From: Streptomyces sp. A 4/2
GTDB lineage: Bacteria > Actinomycetota > Actinomycetes > Streptomycetales > Streptomycetaceae
Length of the DNA: 64,000 nt
Assembly: GCF_940670765.1 (NCBI RefSeq)
Contig: NZ_CALNVW010000060.1
Coordinates: 60,921-124,920, forward strand
Direction: 5' to 3'
Within the stretch, counting starts at the first letter, position 1, and each line of letters opens with the position of its first letter. The notes below the pieces were generated by a model, which saw only the letters and a list, made by a program, of their open reading frames with translations, made no database searches and was not told where the DNA came from. This document shows, one piece after another, positions 1 through 9,935 of this stretch. A program made the position numbers and the translations under genes.

Positions 1-852
1 ACGGTCGACGGTGGCGTGCAGGCCGTCCGGGATGACCCGGGCCAGGTTGTTGGCGAGCCCGCCGCCGGTGATGTGGCTGAAGCCGTGCACCTCGGTCGTC
101 CGGGTCAGCGCCAGGCAGTCCAGCGAGTAGATCCTGGTGGGCTCCAGCAGTTCCTCGCCGAGGGTCCTGCCGAACTCCGCGATCTCCCGGTCCAGCGTCC
201 AGCCGGCCCGGTCGAAGACGACGTGACGCACCAGCGAGTACCCGTTGGAGTGAAGTCCGGACGACGCCATCGCGATGACCACATCGCCCTGGCGGATCCG
301 GTCCGGGCCGAGCAGCCGGTCGGCCTCGACCACGCCCGTACCGGCGCCCGCGACGTCGAAGTCGTCCTCGCCGAGCAGGCCGGGGTGCTCGGCGGTCTCG
401 CCGCCGACCAGCGCGCAGCCGGCCAGCACACAGCCCTCGGCGATGCCCTTCACGATCGCGGCGACGCGCTCGGGGAAGACCTTGCCGACGCAGATGTAGT
501 CGGTCATGAAGAGCGGTTCCGCACCGCACACGACCAGGTCGTCGACGACCATGCCGACGAGGTCGTGGCCGATGGTGTCGTACACGCCCATCTTGCGGGC
601 GAGGTCGACCTTCGTCCCGACGCCGTCGGTGGCCGAGGCCAGCAGCGGACGCTCGTACCGCTTCAGGGCGGAGGCGTCGAAGAGACCGGCGAAACCGCCG
701 AGGCCGCCCATGACCTCGGGGCGGCGGGTCTTCTTCACCCACTCCTTCATGAGCTCGACGGCGCGGTCACCGGCTTCGATGTCGACGCCCGCGCTCGCGT
801 AGCTGGCACCGGTGCCCGCGTGCGGCGCACGCTCGGAAGATTCAGCAGACAT
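1..852 (-). CDS. purM: Phosphoribosylformylglycinamidine cyclo-ligase (AIR synthetase), 3' end cut by window edge
   Basis: PurM closes the imidazole ring of FGAM with ATP to give AIR, step 5 of purine synthesis, in the cytoplasm. The minus-strand reading begins ATG at 852 (MSAESSERAPHAG...) and stays open to base 1, so about 284 residues are visible and the C-terminus is missing. It shows the usual features of the family: SYASAGVDIEAGDRAV near the N-terminus, then ATDGVGTKVDLA, the DLVVCGAEPLFMTDY stretch, ALVGGETAEHPG and GLHSNGYSLVR. It lies 35 bp downstream of purF on the same strand, so the two are probably co-transcribed. The identification is firm. Confidence 0.96.
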   Translation of the reverse strand, partial: MSAESSERAPHAGTGASYASAGVDIEAGDRAVELMKEWVKKTRRPEVMGGLGGFAGLFDASALKRYERPLLASATDGVGTKVDLARKMGVYDTIGHDLVGMVVDDLVVCGAEPLFMTDYICVGKVFPERVAAIVKGIAEGCVLAGCALVGGETAEHPGLLGEDDFDVAGAGTGVVEADRLLGPDRIRQGDVVIAMASSGLHSNGYSLVRHVVFDRAGWTLDREIAEFGRTLGEELLEPTRIYSLDCLALTRTTEVHGFSHITGGGLANNLARVIPDGLHATVDR

Positions 853-887
853 GACGATGAGGACTTTCGTTTCGTACGGCGCGGGGC

Positions 888-2414
888 TTACGGACGACGG
901 AGCGCGTCGGCAGCGGCGGTGTTCGCCGGTCCCGCGGCCAGCTCGGTCTCCAGCAGCTGCTTGCCGAGCAGCTCGGGGTCGGGCAGGTCCATCGGGTACT
1001 CGCCGTCGAAACACGCGCGGCAGAGATTCGGCTTGGCGATCGTCGTCGCCTCGATCATGCCGTCGATGGAGATGTACGACAGCGAGTCGGCACCCATCGA
1101 GGTGGCGATCTCGTCGACGGACATCCCGTTGGCGATCAGCTCGGCGCGGGTCGCGAAGTCGATGCCGAAGAAGCAGGGCCACTTCACGGGCGGGGAGGAG
1201 ATCCGGATGTGGATCTCGGCGGCGCCGGCCTCACGAAGCATCTTGACCAGGGCGCGCTGGGTGTTGCCGCGGACGATCGAGTCGTCGACGACCACCAGGC
1301 GCTTGCCGCGGATGACTTCCTTGAGCGGGTTGAGCTTGAGGCGGATGCCGAGCTGGCGGATCGTCTGCGAGGGCTGGATGAAGGTCCGGCCGACATAGGC
1401 GTTCTTGACCAGGCCCGAGCCGTACGGAATCCCGCTGGCCTCGGCGTAACCGATCGCGGCGGGCGTTCCCGACTCGGGCGTCGCTATCACCAGGTCGGCT
1501 TCGGCCGGGGCTTCCGCCGCCAGCTTCCGGCCCATCTCCACACGCGAGAGATAGACGTTCCGGCCCGCGATGTCGGTGTCGGGGCGGGCCAGGTAGACGT
1601 ACTCGAAGACGCAGCCCTTGGGCTTCGCTTCTGCGAATCGGACGGTGCGCAGACCGTTCTCGTCGATGGTGACGAGCTCACCGGGTTCGACCTCGCGGAC
1701 GTAGGAGGCGCCGCAGATGTCCAGGGCGGCGGACTCGGAGGCCACCACCCAGCCGCGCTCCAGACGGCCGAGGACCAGCGGGCGGATGCCCTGCGGGTCA
1801 CGGGCCGCGTAGAGGGTGTTCTCGTCCATGAAGACCAGCGAGAACGCGCCCTTCACGTCGGGCAGCACCTTGGCGGCGGCTTCCTCGACGGTCAGCGGCT
1901 TGCCCTCGTCATCGGTCTGGCCCGCGAGGAGCGCGGTCACCAGGTCGGTGTCGTTGGTGGCGGCCACCTGGGTGGACCGGCCGTTCTCCTTGGGCAGCTC
2001 GGCGACGAGCGCGGCGAGCTGGGCCGTATTGACCAGGTTGCCGTTGTGACCGAGCGCGATCGAGCCGTGCGCGGTGGCACGGAAGGTCGGCTGCGCGTTC
2101 TCCCACACCGAGGCTCCGGTGGTGGAGTAGCGGGCGTGACCCACTGCGATATGGCCCTGAAGAGAGCTGAGAGAGGTTTCGTCGAAGACTTGTGAGACCA
2201 GACCCATGTCCTTGAAGACCAGGATCTTGGACCCATTGCTCACTGCGATGCCCGCGGACTCCTGTCCACGGTGCTGCAGGGCATACAGTCCGAAATAGGT
2301 GAGCTTGGCGACCTCTTCGCCCGGAGCCCAGACACCGAAGACGCCACAAGCGTCCTGGGGGCCTTTCTCTCCGGGGAGCAGGTCGTGGTTGAGTCGTCCA
2401 TCACCACGAGGCAC
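888..2414 (-). CDS. purF: Amidophosphoribosyltransferase
   Basis: PurF transfers the glutamine amide nitrogen to PRPP, the committed step of purine synthesis. The 508-residue protein starts at a GTG (2414). Residues 1-22 form a short propeptide ahead of the catalytic Cys in DACGVFGVWAPG, typical of the processed Bacillus/actinobacterial class. The class II glutaminase domain contains LQHRGQESAG and GHARYSTTG. The C-terminal phosphoribosyltransferase domain carries the PRPP loop VVVDDSIVRG. A cluster of Cys residues (CVFEYVYLARP, and CRACF near the end) matches the [4Fe-4S]-binding class. It is upstream of purM on the same strand. Confidence 0.97.
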   Translation of the reverse strand: MPRGDGRLNHDLLPGEKGPQDACGVFGVWAPGEEVAKLTYFGLYALQHRGQESAGIAVSNGSKILVFKDMGLVSQVFDETSLSSLQGHIAVGHARYSTTGASVWENAQPTFRATAHGSIALGHNGNLVNTAQLAALVAELPKENGRSTQVAATNDTDLVTALLAGQTDDEGKPLTVEEAAAKVLPDVKGAFSLVFMDENTLYAARDPQGIRPLVLGRLERGWVVASESAALDICGASYVREVEPGELVTIDENGLRTVRFAEAKPKGCVFEYVYLARPDTDIAGRNVYLSRVEMGRKLAAEAPAEADLVIATPESGTPAAIGYAEASGIPYGSGLVKNAYVGRTFIQPSQTIRQLGIRLKLNPLKEVIRGKRLVVVDDSIVRGNTQRALVKMLREAGAAEIHIRISSPPVKWPCFFGIDFATRAELIANGMSVDEIATSMGADSLSYISIDGMIEATTIAKPNLCRACFDGEYPMDLPDPELLGKQLLETELAAGPANTAAADALRRP

Positions 2415-2774
2415 GCCACCGAGTGTAGGCGAGATCGACCACTGGTCCGAATTGGGGATCGGTCCCGGTGCCCGCTCTGACCGATACGCGACGCTATGCG
2501 GTAGCAGGGATTCCGGTCCTGTCCGGGGCTGTGGGGGTCAGGGGGCCGTGGCGGATTTCATACGGCCGAGGTTCCGTTCCCGCGCCGTCACCGACGGTAA
2601 GGATGCCGCCTTGCACGGTCGCCGGGACGCACGCTGAAGCGCATGCGACCGTCCGGACCGCTCGCCCGGTCCTTTCCGAATGCGATGCCCGCGCCCTTCC
2701 TGATGCGACGCCCGCGCCTTTCCTGATGCGATGCCCGCGCCCCTCGGACAGGGCGGTTCGGCTCCCGCTTCCCC
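2415..2774. other. Gene-free spacer upstream of purF
   Basis: These 360 bp separate purF from the mycothiol-type gene. I see no convincing coding frame; the open frames here have irregular codon use and no start signal. The purF promoter must lie at its left end, but no clear -10/-35 pair stands out. The right half contains the short tandem repeat listed separately. Confidence 0.5.
2673..2743. repeat. Three-copy imperfect tandem repeat, unit about 23-24 bp
   Basis: Three consecutive copies of a unit reading roughly TCCTGATGCGATGCCCGCGC with 1-3 differences each. It lies between the two divergently unrelated same-strand genes purF and the 2775-3566 gene, and does not fall in a coding frame. 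It is probably a slippage-generated minisatellite; no function can be assigned. Confidence 0.6.
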
Positions 2775-3566
2775 TCAGCCCATCACCGGCAGCAGGTCCG
2801 AGAGATCCGCCCGTTCCCCGCTCGCCGCGACCAGCGCCTCGTCGACGGCCGCTCGCCACCGCGTACGCCCGGTGGCGAGCCGGATCCAGCTGAGCGGGTC
2901 GGTCTCGACGACGTTGGGCGGGGTGCCGCGGGTGTGCCGGGGGCCCTCGATGCACTGGACGACGGCGTACGGCGGGATCCTGACCTCGGTGGACGCGCCG
3001 GGGGCCTTGACCGCGAGCGCGTCCGCGAGGAGGCGGGTGCAGGCGGCCAGGGCCTGTCGGTCGTACGGGATCTCCAGGCCGGTGGCGGCGTTCAGGTCGT
3101 CGGTGTGCACGACGAGTTCGACGCAGCGCGTGACCAGGTAGTCGCCGAGCCGCATGGCCCCGACCCGGCTCGCGATCAGCCGGTCCTCGGCTGCGGCCGG
3201 CAGCCGCTCGGTGATCCGGTCCGCGGTCCGCCGGAACAGCTCGTCCGGGGTGGTAGTCGCGGCGAGCGCCCTGACGTCCTCGGAGATCTGCCCGGCCACC
3301 TGCGCGGTGGCGAACGGCCAGTCCAGCAGGGTGACTTCCTGCCGCTCCGGGGCCGGCCGGTCGAGACACCGGCTGACGCTCTCGACGGCCATGGCGAGAT
3401 GCGCGGCCAGTTCGCGTACGGTCCAGTCGCCGAGCCGGGTGGGGCGGGCGAGCTGGTCGGGGGTGAGTCCGGCCACGGCGCTGCGTACGTGTCCGAACTG
3501 GGCCAGGACCGCGGTGCGGGTTCTGGCGTGGTCGTAGCGGCGGGCACGCTTCTGGGACGGCGGCAT
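2775..3566 (-). CDS. Maleylpyruvate isomerase-family (mycothiol-dependent/DinB-like) protein with SCP2-like C-terminal domain
   Basis: 263 residues. The N-terminal half is the DinB-like four-helix mycothiol maleylpyruvate isomerase domain: GDWTVRELAAHLAM (about residues 45-60) places the first metal-ligand His, and a second conserved segment RCVELVVHTDDL (about 165-177) supplies another. The C-terminal ~90 residues resemble the SCP2/actinobacterial alpha-helical tail seen in the TIGR03083 family. Such enzymes use mycothiol as thiol cofactor in actinobacteria, but the substrate of this one cannot be read from sequence. It sits between purF and purL on the same strand without an evident metabolic link to them. 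Confidence 0.8.
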   Translation of the reverse strand: MPPSQKRARRYDHARTRTAVLAQFGHVRSAVAGLTPDQLARPTRLGDWTVRELAAHLAMAVESVSRCLDRPAPERQEVTLLDWPFATAQVAGQISEDVRALAATTTPDELFRRTADRITERLPAAAEDRLIASRVGAMRLGDYLVTRCVELVVHTDDLNAATGLEIPYDRQALAACTRLLADALAVKAPGASTEVRIPPYAVVQCIEGPRHTRGTPPNVVETDPLSWIRLATGRTRWRAAVDEALVAASGERADLSDLLPVMG

Positions 3567-3775
3567 GGGGTGAGCGTATGCGGCGCCCCGCCGCTCGGGT
3601 CCGGGAGCCCGTTCACGGTCGCGGGCGGGGCCGCAAAAGATCTTGACCGGCCGAGTTCGAGCCGCATAGGTTCTGCGCCCTTGGCGCGCTCCATGGGGAT
3701 GGGGCGCGCATCACACTCAGCACAACTCGTACGGGCCCGACCCGAAGGCACCCGCCTTCGCCCACTGACCGGCAC

Positions 3776-3830
3776 ACGACGAAGCGCCGGCGTCCGGGAG
3801 ATCAACTCCCGTGCACCGGCGCTTCGTCGT
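3776..3830 (-). terminator. Hairpin downstream of purL
   Basis: A perfect 15-bp stem: ACGACGAAGCGCCGG (3776-3790) pairs with CCGGCGCTTCGTCGT (3816-3830), with a nested CGGGAG/CTCCCG hairpin inside the loop. It lies 14 bp past the purL stop, where an intrinsic terminator of the purSQL operon is expected. There is no long U tract, as is common in Streptomyces. Confidence 0.8.
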
Positions 3831-3843
3831 ACAAGTAGAACCG

Positions 3844-6089
<2,246 letters not shown>

Positions 6090-6093
<4 letters not shown>

Positions 6094-6770
6094 GCGTTGA
6101 CCAGCTTCTTCAGGATCGAGGTGAAGAATCCGAGGCCGTCGGTACGCCCCGTACCGATCAGCGGCTCCACGGCGTGCTCGGGGTGCGGCATCAGGCCGAC
6201 GACATTGCCCGCGGCGTTGGTGACACCGGCGATGTCGCGCAGCGAGCCGTTGGGATTGCCGTCCAGGTACCGGAATGCCACCCGGCCCTCGGCCTCCAGC
6301 TCGTCGAGGACACGCTCGTCCGCGACGTACCGGCCGTCGATGTTCTTGAGGGGTACGGAGATCTCCTGACCGGCCGTGTAGTCGGCGGTCCAGGCGGTGT
6401 CCGGGTTCTCCACGCGCAGCTTCTGGTCGCGGCAGATGAAGTGCAGATGGTTGTTCCGCAGCATCGCGCCGGGCAGCAAATGCGACTCGGTGAGGATCTG
6501 GAAACCGTTGCAGATACCCAGGACCGGCAGACCGGCCTTCGCCTGCTCGATGATCGTCTCCATCACCGGCGAGAAGCGGGAGATGGCTCCGGCCCGCAAA
6601 TAGTCGCCGTAGGAGAAACCACCGGCGAGCACGACCGCGTCGACCTGCTGGAGGCCCTTGTCACGGTGCCAGAGCGAAACGGGCTCGGCACCGGCGACAC
6701 GTACCGCGCGCAGTGCGTCCCGGTCGTCGAGGGTGCCAGGGAAGGTGACGACTCCGATACGAGCGGTCAC
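6090..6770 (-). CDS. purQ: Phosphoribosylformylglycinamidine synthase, glutaminase subunit
   Basis: PurQ hydrolyses glutamine and channels ammonia to PurL. The 226-residue protein is a class I glutamine amidotransferase. The nucleophile Cys sits in LGICNGFQIL (about residues 86-95), and the C-terminal MPHPEHAVEP supplies the catalytic His/Glu pair. GGFSYGDYLRAG near residues 50-61 is the family signature. It overlaps purS by 4 bp at its start and purL by 4 bp at its end, so purS-purQ-purL form a tightly coupled operon. Confidence 0.97.
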
Positions 6771-7024
6771 TTCTCTGCCTCCACCTTCACGGTGAAGTTC
6801 TCGATGACGGTGTTGGCGAGGAAGGTTTCAGCCAGCTCATTGATGCGGGCGAGGGCGGCGTCATCGACGGGCCCCTCGACCTCCAGCTCGAAACGCTTTC
6901 CCTGACGTACGTCGGCGATTCCATCGAAGCCGAGACGGGGCAGTGCACGCTGCACCGCCTGTCCCTGCGGGTCGAGGATCTCCGGCTTGAGCATGACGTC
7001 GACTACGACGCGTGCCACTGGCAC
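6767..7024 (-). CDS. purS: Phosphoribosylformylglycinamidine synthase subunit PurS
   Basis: PurS is the small bridging subunit of the FGAM synthetase complex. The 85-residue length and the sequence VVDVMLKPEILDPQGQAVQ followed by LGFDGIADVRQGKRFELEVEG are characteristic. It is first in the purSQL operon. The start is the only sensible one, MPVARVVVDV. A 16-bp near-palindrome lies about 50 bp upstream and may be its operator. Confidence 0.95.
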   Translation of the reverse strand: MPVARVVVDVMLKPEILDPQGQAVQRALPRLGFDGIADVRQGKRFELEVEGPVDDAALARINELAETFLANTVIENFTVKVEAEK

Positions 7025-7332
7025 TCCCGGTGTTTTGGTGCGAAGGCGGTCCCCTCAGACTACCTGGCCCAAAAATCTACGCGGGTAGATAATGAGTATG
7101 GCCGATCACGTTCAGATATCGGCCCGGACAACACCGGAGAAAAATCCTCGAAAAAATCGTCCTACCGGATTGCACTCGGACACGCGCATGTAATTGGGTG
7201 GGCTTCACAATGCGGCGCCTTCCGCTGTACAAAGGAAATGCCGTAACTAAAAATCAGCCGTAAGGCCGACATCGCAGCACGTCAGCGTGGGAGCACGCGG
7301 ACAGGCGGTGTCGCAGGAAAGGACCGAAGTCC
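7025..7332. other. Divergent intergenic region purS / lsr2
   Basis: These 308 bp are markedly more AT-rich than their surroundings and separate the divergent purS and lsr2 genes. They must hold promoters for both. The only distinct structure I can point to is the palindrome at 7075-7090 near purS. No coding frame is visible. Confidence 0.6.
7075..7090. promoter_or_regulatory. Candidate operator of the purSQL operon
   Basis: ATCTACGCGGGTAGAT is two 6-bp arms (ATCTAC/GTAGAT) around GCGG, located about 50 bp upstream of the purS start. It has the size and symmetry of a dimeric regulator site. The regulator is not identifiable from this window. Confidence 0.45.
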
Positions 7333-7650
7333 GTGGCTCAGCGAGTAGTGGTCACGCTCTCCGACGACATCGACGGCGGAGAAGCGGCGGAAACGGTCAC
7401 CTTCGGTCTCGACGGGAAGTCGTACGAGATCGACCTCAATACCGCCAATGCAAAGAAACTGCGCAAGGCGCTGGCCCCCTTCCTGGAGGCAGCCCGAAAG
7501 CAGTCGAAGTCGGGCAAGGCGTACCGGCACACCTCGGTGGCCCCCGACCCGGCGGCCGTCCGCGCCTGGGCGCGGTCCAACAAGATGGACGTGCCGGCCC
7601 GCGGGCGCATCCCGAAGAAGGTCTACGAGGCGTTCAACGCGGCGGGCTGA
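7333..7650 (+). CDS. lsr2: Lsr2-family nucleoid-associated xenogeneic silencer
   Basis: Lsr2 is the actinobacterial H-NS analogue that bridges DNA and silences AT-rich, horizontally acquired sequence. The 105-residue protein has the N-terminal dimerisation domain (QRVVVTLSDDIDGGEAAETV, then YEIDLN) and a C-terminal DNA-binding domain whose AT-hook-like core reads VPARGRIPKKV (about 91-101), a variant of the classic RGR minor-groove motif. The gene is monocistronic and divergent from purS. Streptomyces usually carry two paralogues; which one this is cannot be decided here. Confidence 0.94.
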   Translation: MAQRVVVTLSDDIDGGEAAETVTFGLDGKSYEIDLNTANAKKLRKALAPFLEAARKQSKSGKAYRHTSVAPDPAAVRAWARSNKMDVPARGRIPKKVYEAFNAAG

Positions 7651-7817
7651 CGCCCCGCACCCCAGCGGTCCGGGGCCGGGGCGGGACCCGGCCGGACCCC
7701 GTCGACTCCCCACCGACTCCCGTCGCGGCGACTCGACTTGCGTTCCACCCCTGTTGATCAGCTAGAGTCTGGAGCACGCCGAAGGGCAAGGCCGAAAGGC
7801 CCCAACCGAAGCAGCGT

Positions 7818-7889
7818 GCGGGTGTAGTTCAGTAGTAGAACATCCCCCTTCCAGGGGGAAGGCGCAGTGTGCAATTCCTGTCACCCGCT
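7818..7889 (+). tRNA. tRNA-Gly (anticodon UCC)
   Basis: A complete cloverleaf of 72 nt. The acceptor strands GCGGGTG and CACCCGC pair fully, the anticodon arm is TCCCC-CTTCCAG-GGGGA with anticodon TCC, and the T-loop TGCAATT... follows. The 3' CCA is not encoded. It heads a small tRNA cluster. Confidence 0.95.
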
Positions 7890-7968
7890 CTGCATCGCTC
7901 TCCAGACCACTCAGCCGGTCGGGTAGAGTAGTGCTCGCACCGTCCGGTGGAAGCCGGTCGGCGGCAAT

Positions 7969-8041
7969 GCGGACGTAGCTCAGTTGGTAGAGCGCAACCT
8001 TGCCAAGGTTGAGGTCGCCAGTTCGAACCTGGTCGTCCGCT
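7969..8041 (+). tRNA. tRNA-Gly (anticodon GCC), copy 1
   Basis: A 73-nt cloverleaf with acceptor GCGGACG/CGTCCGC and anticodon arm CAACC-TTGCCAA-GGTTG, anticodon GCC. No CCA is encoded. It is base-for-base identical to the gene at 12000-12072. Confidence 0.96.
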
Positions 8042-8049
8042 CAGTGGAG

Positions 8050-8080
8050 AAAGGCCCCGGTCCTCGTGACCGGGGCCTTT
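8050..8080 (+). terminator. Intrinsic terminator after tRNA-Gly copy 1
   Basis: A 13-bp perfect stem, AAAGGCCCCGGTC and GACCGGGGCCTTT around a 5-nt loop (CTCGT), 8 bp past the tRNA. The copy after the second tRNA differs only in the loop and in a longer T run. Confidence 0.9.
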
Positions 8081-8137
8081 CTCATGTGCCCGTTCCATGA
8101 GCGCGGAGCGCTGCGGCATGCGCGGGCTCATCGGATC

Positions 8138-8155
8138 CGATGACATTTGTCATCG
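8138..8155. promoter_or_regulatory. Palindromic operator before the ABC/two-component cassette
   Basis: CGATGACATTTGTCATCG is a perfect palindrome with 8-bp arms and a TT centre. It is centred about 42 bp upstream of the ATP-binding protein start, where an activating response regulator would sit. The ATGACA..TGTCAT core resembles sites known for DesR-like NarL-family regulators, so it is a good candidate site for the response regulator at 11333-11977. That assignment is an inference. Confidence 0.65.
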
Positions 8156-8188
8156 GCCGCGGGCCGGGCACCCGGGCAGCCTGGATCC

Positions 8189-9097
8189 ATGACAGATGTG
8201 ATCGAGGTCGCAGATCTACGACGCACCTACGCGGGCGGTTTCGAAGCCGTCGCCGGTGTCTCCTTCTCGGTAGCGGCCGGGGAACTCTTCGCGCTGCTCG
8301 GGACCAACGGCGCGGGCAAGACCTCCACGATGGAGTTGCTGGAGGGCCTGGCCCAGCCGAGCGGCGGCCGGGTGCGGGTGCTCGGGCACGACCCGTACAG
8401 CGAGCGCGCCGCCGTCCGGCCGCGTACCGGGGTGATGCTCCAGGAGGGCGGGTTCCCGCCGGAACTGACGGTCGCCGAGACCGTACGGATGTGGGCGGGC
8501 TGCACGAGCGGCGCGCGCCCCGTCGGCGAGGCCCTGGAGAAGGTGGGGCTCGGCGGGCGGTCGGCGGTCCGGGTGAAGCAGCTCTCCGGCGGCGAGAAGC
8601 GACGCCTGGACCTGGCGATGGCGCTGCTGGGACGCCCCGAGGTGCTCTTCCTCGACGAGCCGACGACCGGCCTCGACCCCGAAGGGCGCCGGGAGACCTG
8701 GGACTTGGTGCGTGAGCTGCGCGACGACGGTACGACCGTCCTGCTGACCACGCACTATCTGGAGGAGGCCGAGGAGCTGGCGGACCGGCTGGCGATCCTG
8801 CACAAGGGACGGATCGCCGCCGAGGGGCGGGTGGACGAGGTGGTGGGCTCGCAGCCCTCGCACATCTCGTTCGCCCTGCCCGGCGGGCTCGCGGTCGGCG
8901 ACCTGCCGCCGCTGGGGACGTATGTCCGTACCGGCGGGGAGGTGCAGCTGCGGACCTCCGTACTGCAGCACGCCGCCACCGAACTCCTGGTGTGGGCCAG
9001 GGACAACGCCATCGAGCTGCGGGGGCTCGATGTGCGGTCGGCCTCGTTGGAGGAAGCATTTCTGGGCATCGCACAGGAGCAGGAGGCCGCGCGATGA
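8189..9097 (+). CDS. ABC transporter ATP-binding protein (drug/antibiotic exporter type)
   Basis: 302 residues from ATG 8189. It powers export through the permease encoded next. Walker A GTNGAGKTS (about 38-46), signature LSGGEKRR (about 131-138), Walker B VLFLDEPTTGLD and the switch His in LLTTHYLEE are all intact. The C-terminal ~80 residues match the drug-exporter (DrrA-like) tail. An upstream in-frame TTG at 8147 falls inside the palindromic operator, so ATG 8189 is preferred; no strong ribosome site precedes it and the transcript may be leaderless. The stop overlaps the permease start by 4 bp. Confidence 0.93.
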   Translation: MTDVIEVADLRRTYAGGFEAVAGVSFSVAAGELFALLGTNGAGKTSTMELLEGLAQPSGGRVRVLGHDPYSERAAVRPRTGVMLQEGGFPPELTVAETVRMWAGCTSGARPVGEALEKVGLGGRSAVRVKQLSGGEKRRLDLAMALLGRPEVLFLDEPTTGLDPEGRRETWDLVRELRDDGTTVLLTTHYLEEAEELADRLAILHKGRIAAEGRVDEVVGSQPSHISFALPGGLAVGDLPPLGTYVRTGGEVQLRTSVLQHAATELLVWARDNAIELRGLDVRSASLEEAFLGIAQEQEAAR

Positions 9098-9912
9098 GCG
9101 CACCGGTCACGGTCACGACGGACAGCGACAGGAACGTACTGCGGAGGTACGTGCCGCACACCGGACGGATGGCAGCGCTGGCCCGCGCCGAGCTGACGCA
9201 GCTGGGGCGCAGCAAGGCCTCGCTCCTCACCATGGTGGTGCTGCCCGTCTTCATGACCGTCGTCATCTCGTCGACGACGACCCAGAAGAGCCTGGACAGG
9301 GCCGGGCTGACGGCGGGCGCGGTGCTGCTGCCCGGGGCCATCGGGTTCTCGATGCTCTTCGCCCTCTACAACGGGGTGGTCAGCGTGCTGGTGGTCCGCC
9401 GCGAGCAGTTGGTGCTCAAACGGCTGCGTACCGGCGAGGCGCGGGACATCGAGATCCTCGCCGGGGGTGCGCTGCCCTCCGCGGTCATCGCGCTGGTGCA
9501 GTGCGCGCTGCTGACGGCCGGCTGTGCGGTGGTCTTCGACATGGGGCTGCCGCCCGCTCCGCTGCTCATGGCCGCCGGCGTCGTCCTGGGGGTCGCGATG
9601 CTGACCGCGCTGGGGGCGGCCACCGCGGGGGTCACCAGGTCCGCCGAGGCCGCTCAGCTGACGATCATCCCGATGATGCTGCTGTCGATGGCCGGTTCGG
9701 GGGTGATCGTGCCGCTGGAGGTCTTTCCCGACAAGCTGGCCTCGGTCTGCGAACTGCTGCCGCTGACACCGGTGGTGGAGCTGGTACGGGGCGCTTGGAC
9801 GGGGTCGGCGTCCGTGTACGACGCCCTGGGGCACATGCTGACGGCGGTGGCCTGGACGGTGCTGGCGGTGTTTGCTGTAAGGCGCTGGTTCCGCTGGGAA
9901 CCGCGTCGCTGA
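9094..9912 (+). CDS. ABC-2 type transporter permease
   Basis: 272 residues. It forms the membrane channel for the preceding ATPase. About six hydrophobic segments are visible (for example around residues 45-60, 75-95, 128-150, 155-180, 190-208 and 248-262), with the ABC-2 layout and a re-entrant GVIVPLEVFPDKLA segment common to antibiotic or lipid exporters. The start ATG overlaps the ATPase stop (ATGA). The two genes plus the histidine kinase and regulator behind them form the common actinobacterial 'ABC + NarL two-component' arrangement, usually a response to membrane-active compounds. The substrate is unknown. Confidence 0.9.
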   Translation: MSAPVTVTTDSDRNVLRRYVPHTGRMAALARAELTQLGRSKASLLTMVVLPVFMTVVISSTTTQKSLDRAGLTAGAVLLPGAIGFSMLFALYNGVVSVLVVRREQLVLKRLRTGEARDIEILAGGALPSAVIALVQCALLTAGCAVVFDMGLPPAPLLMAAGVVLGVAMLTALGAATAGVTRSAEAAQLTIIPMMLLSMAGSGVIVPLEVFPDKLASVCELLPLTPVVELVRGAWTGSASVYDALGHMLTAVAWTVLAVFAVRRWFRWEPRR

Positions 9913-9935
9913 CGCAGGGGAGCGCGGGGGTCGAT

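Noticed and set aside
2468..2893. 141-codon + strand frame between purF and the mycothiol-type gene
   Set aside because: Runs through a tandem repeat and into the antisense of a recognised gene; composition-driven.
8922..9935. 5' extension of the histidine kinase frame through the ABC genes
   Set aside because: It runs out of frame through the ABC ATPase and permease; a GTG with a GGGGG site at 9936 gives a normal kinase.
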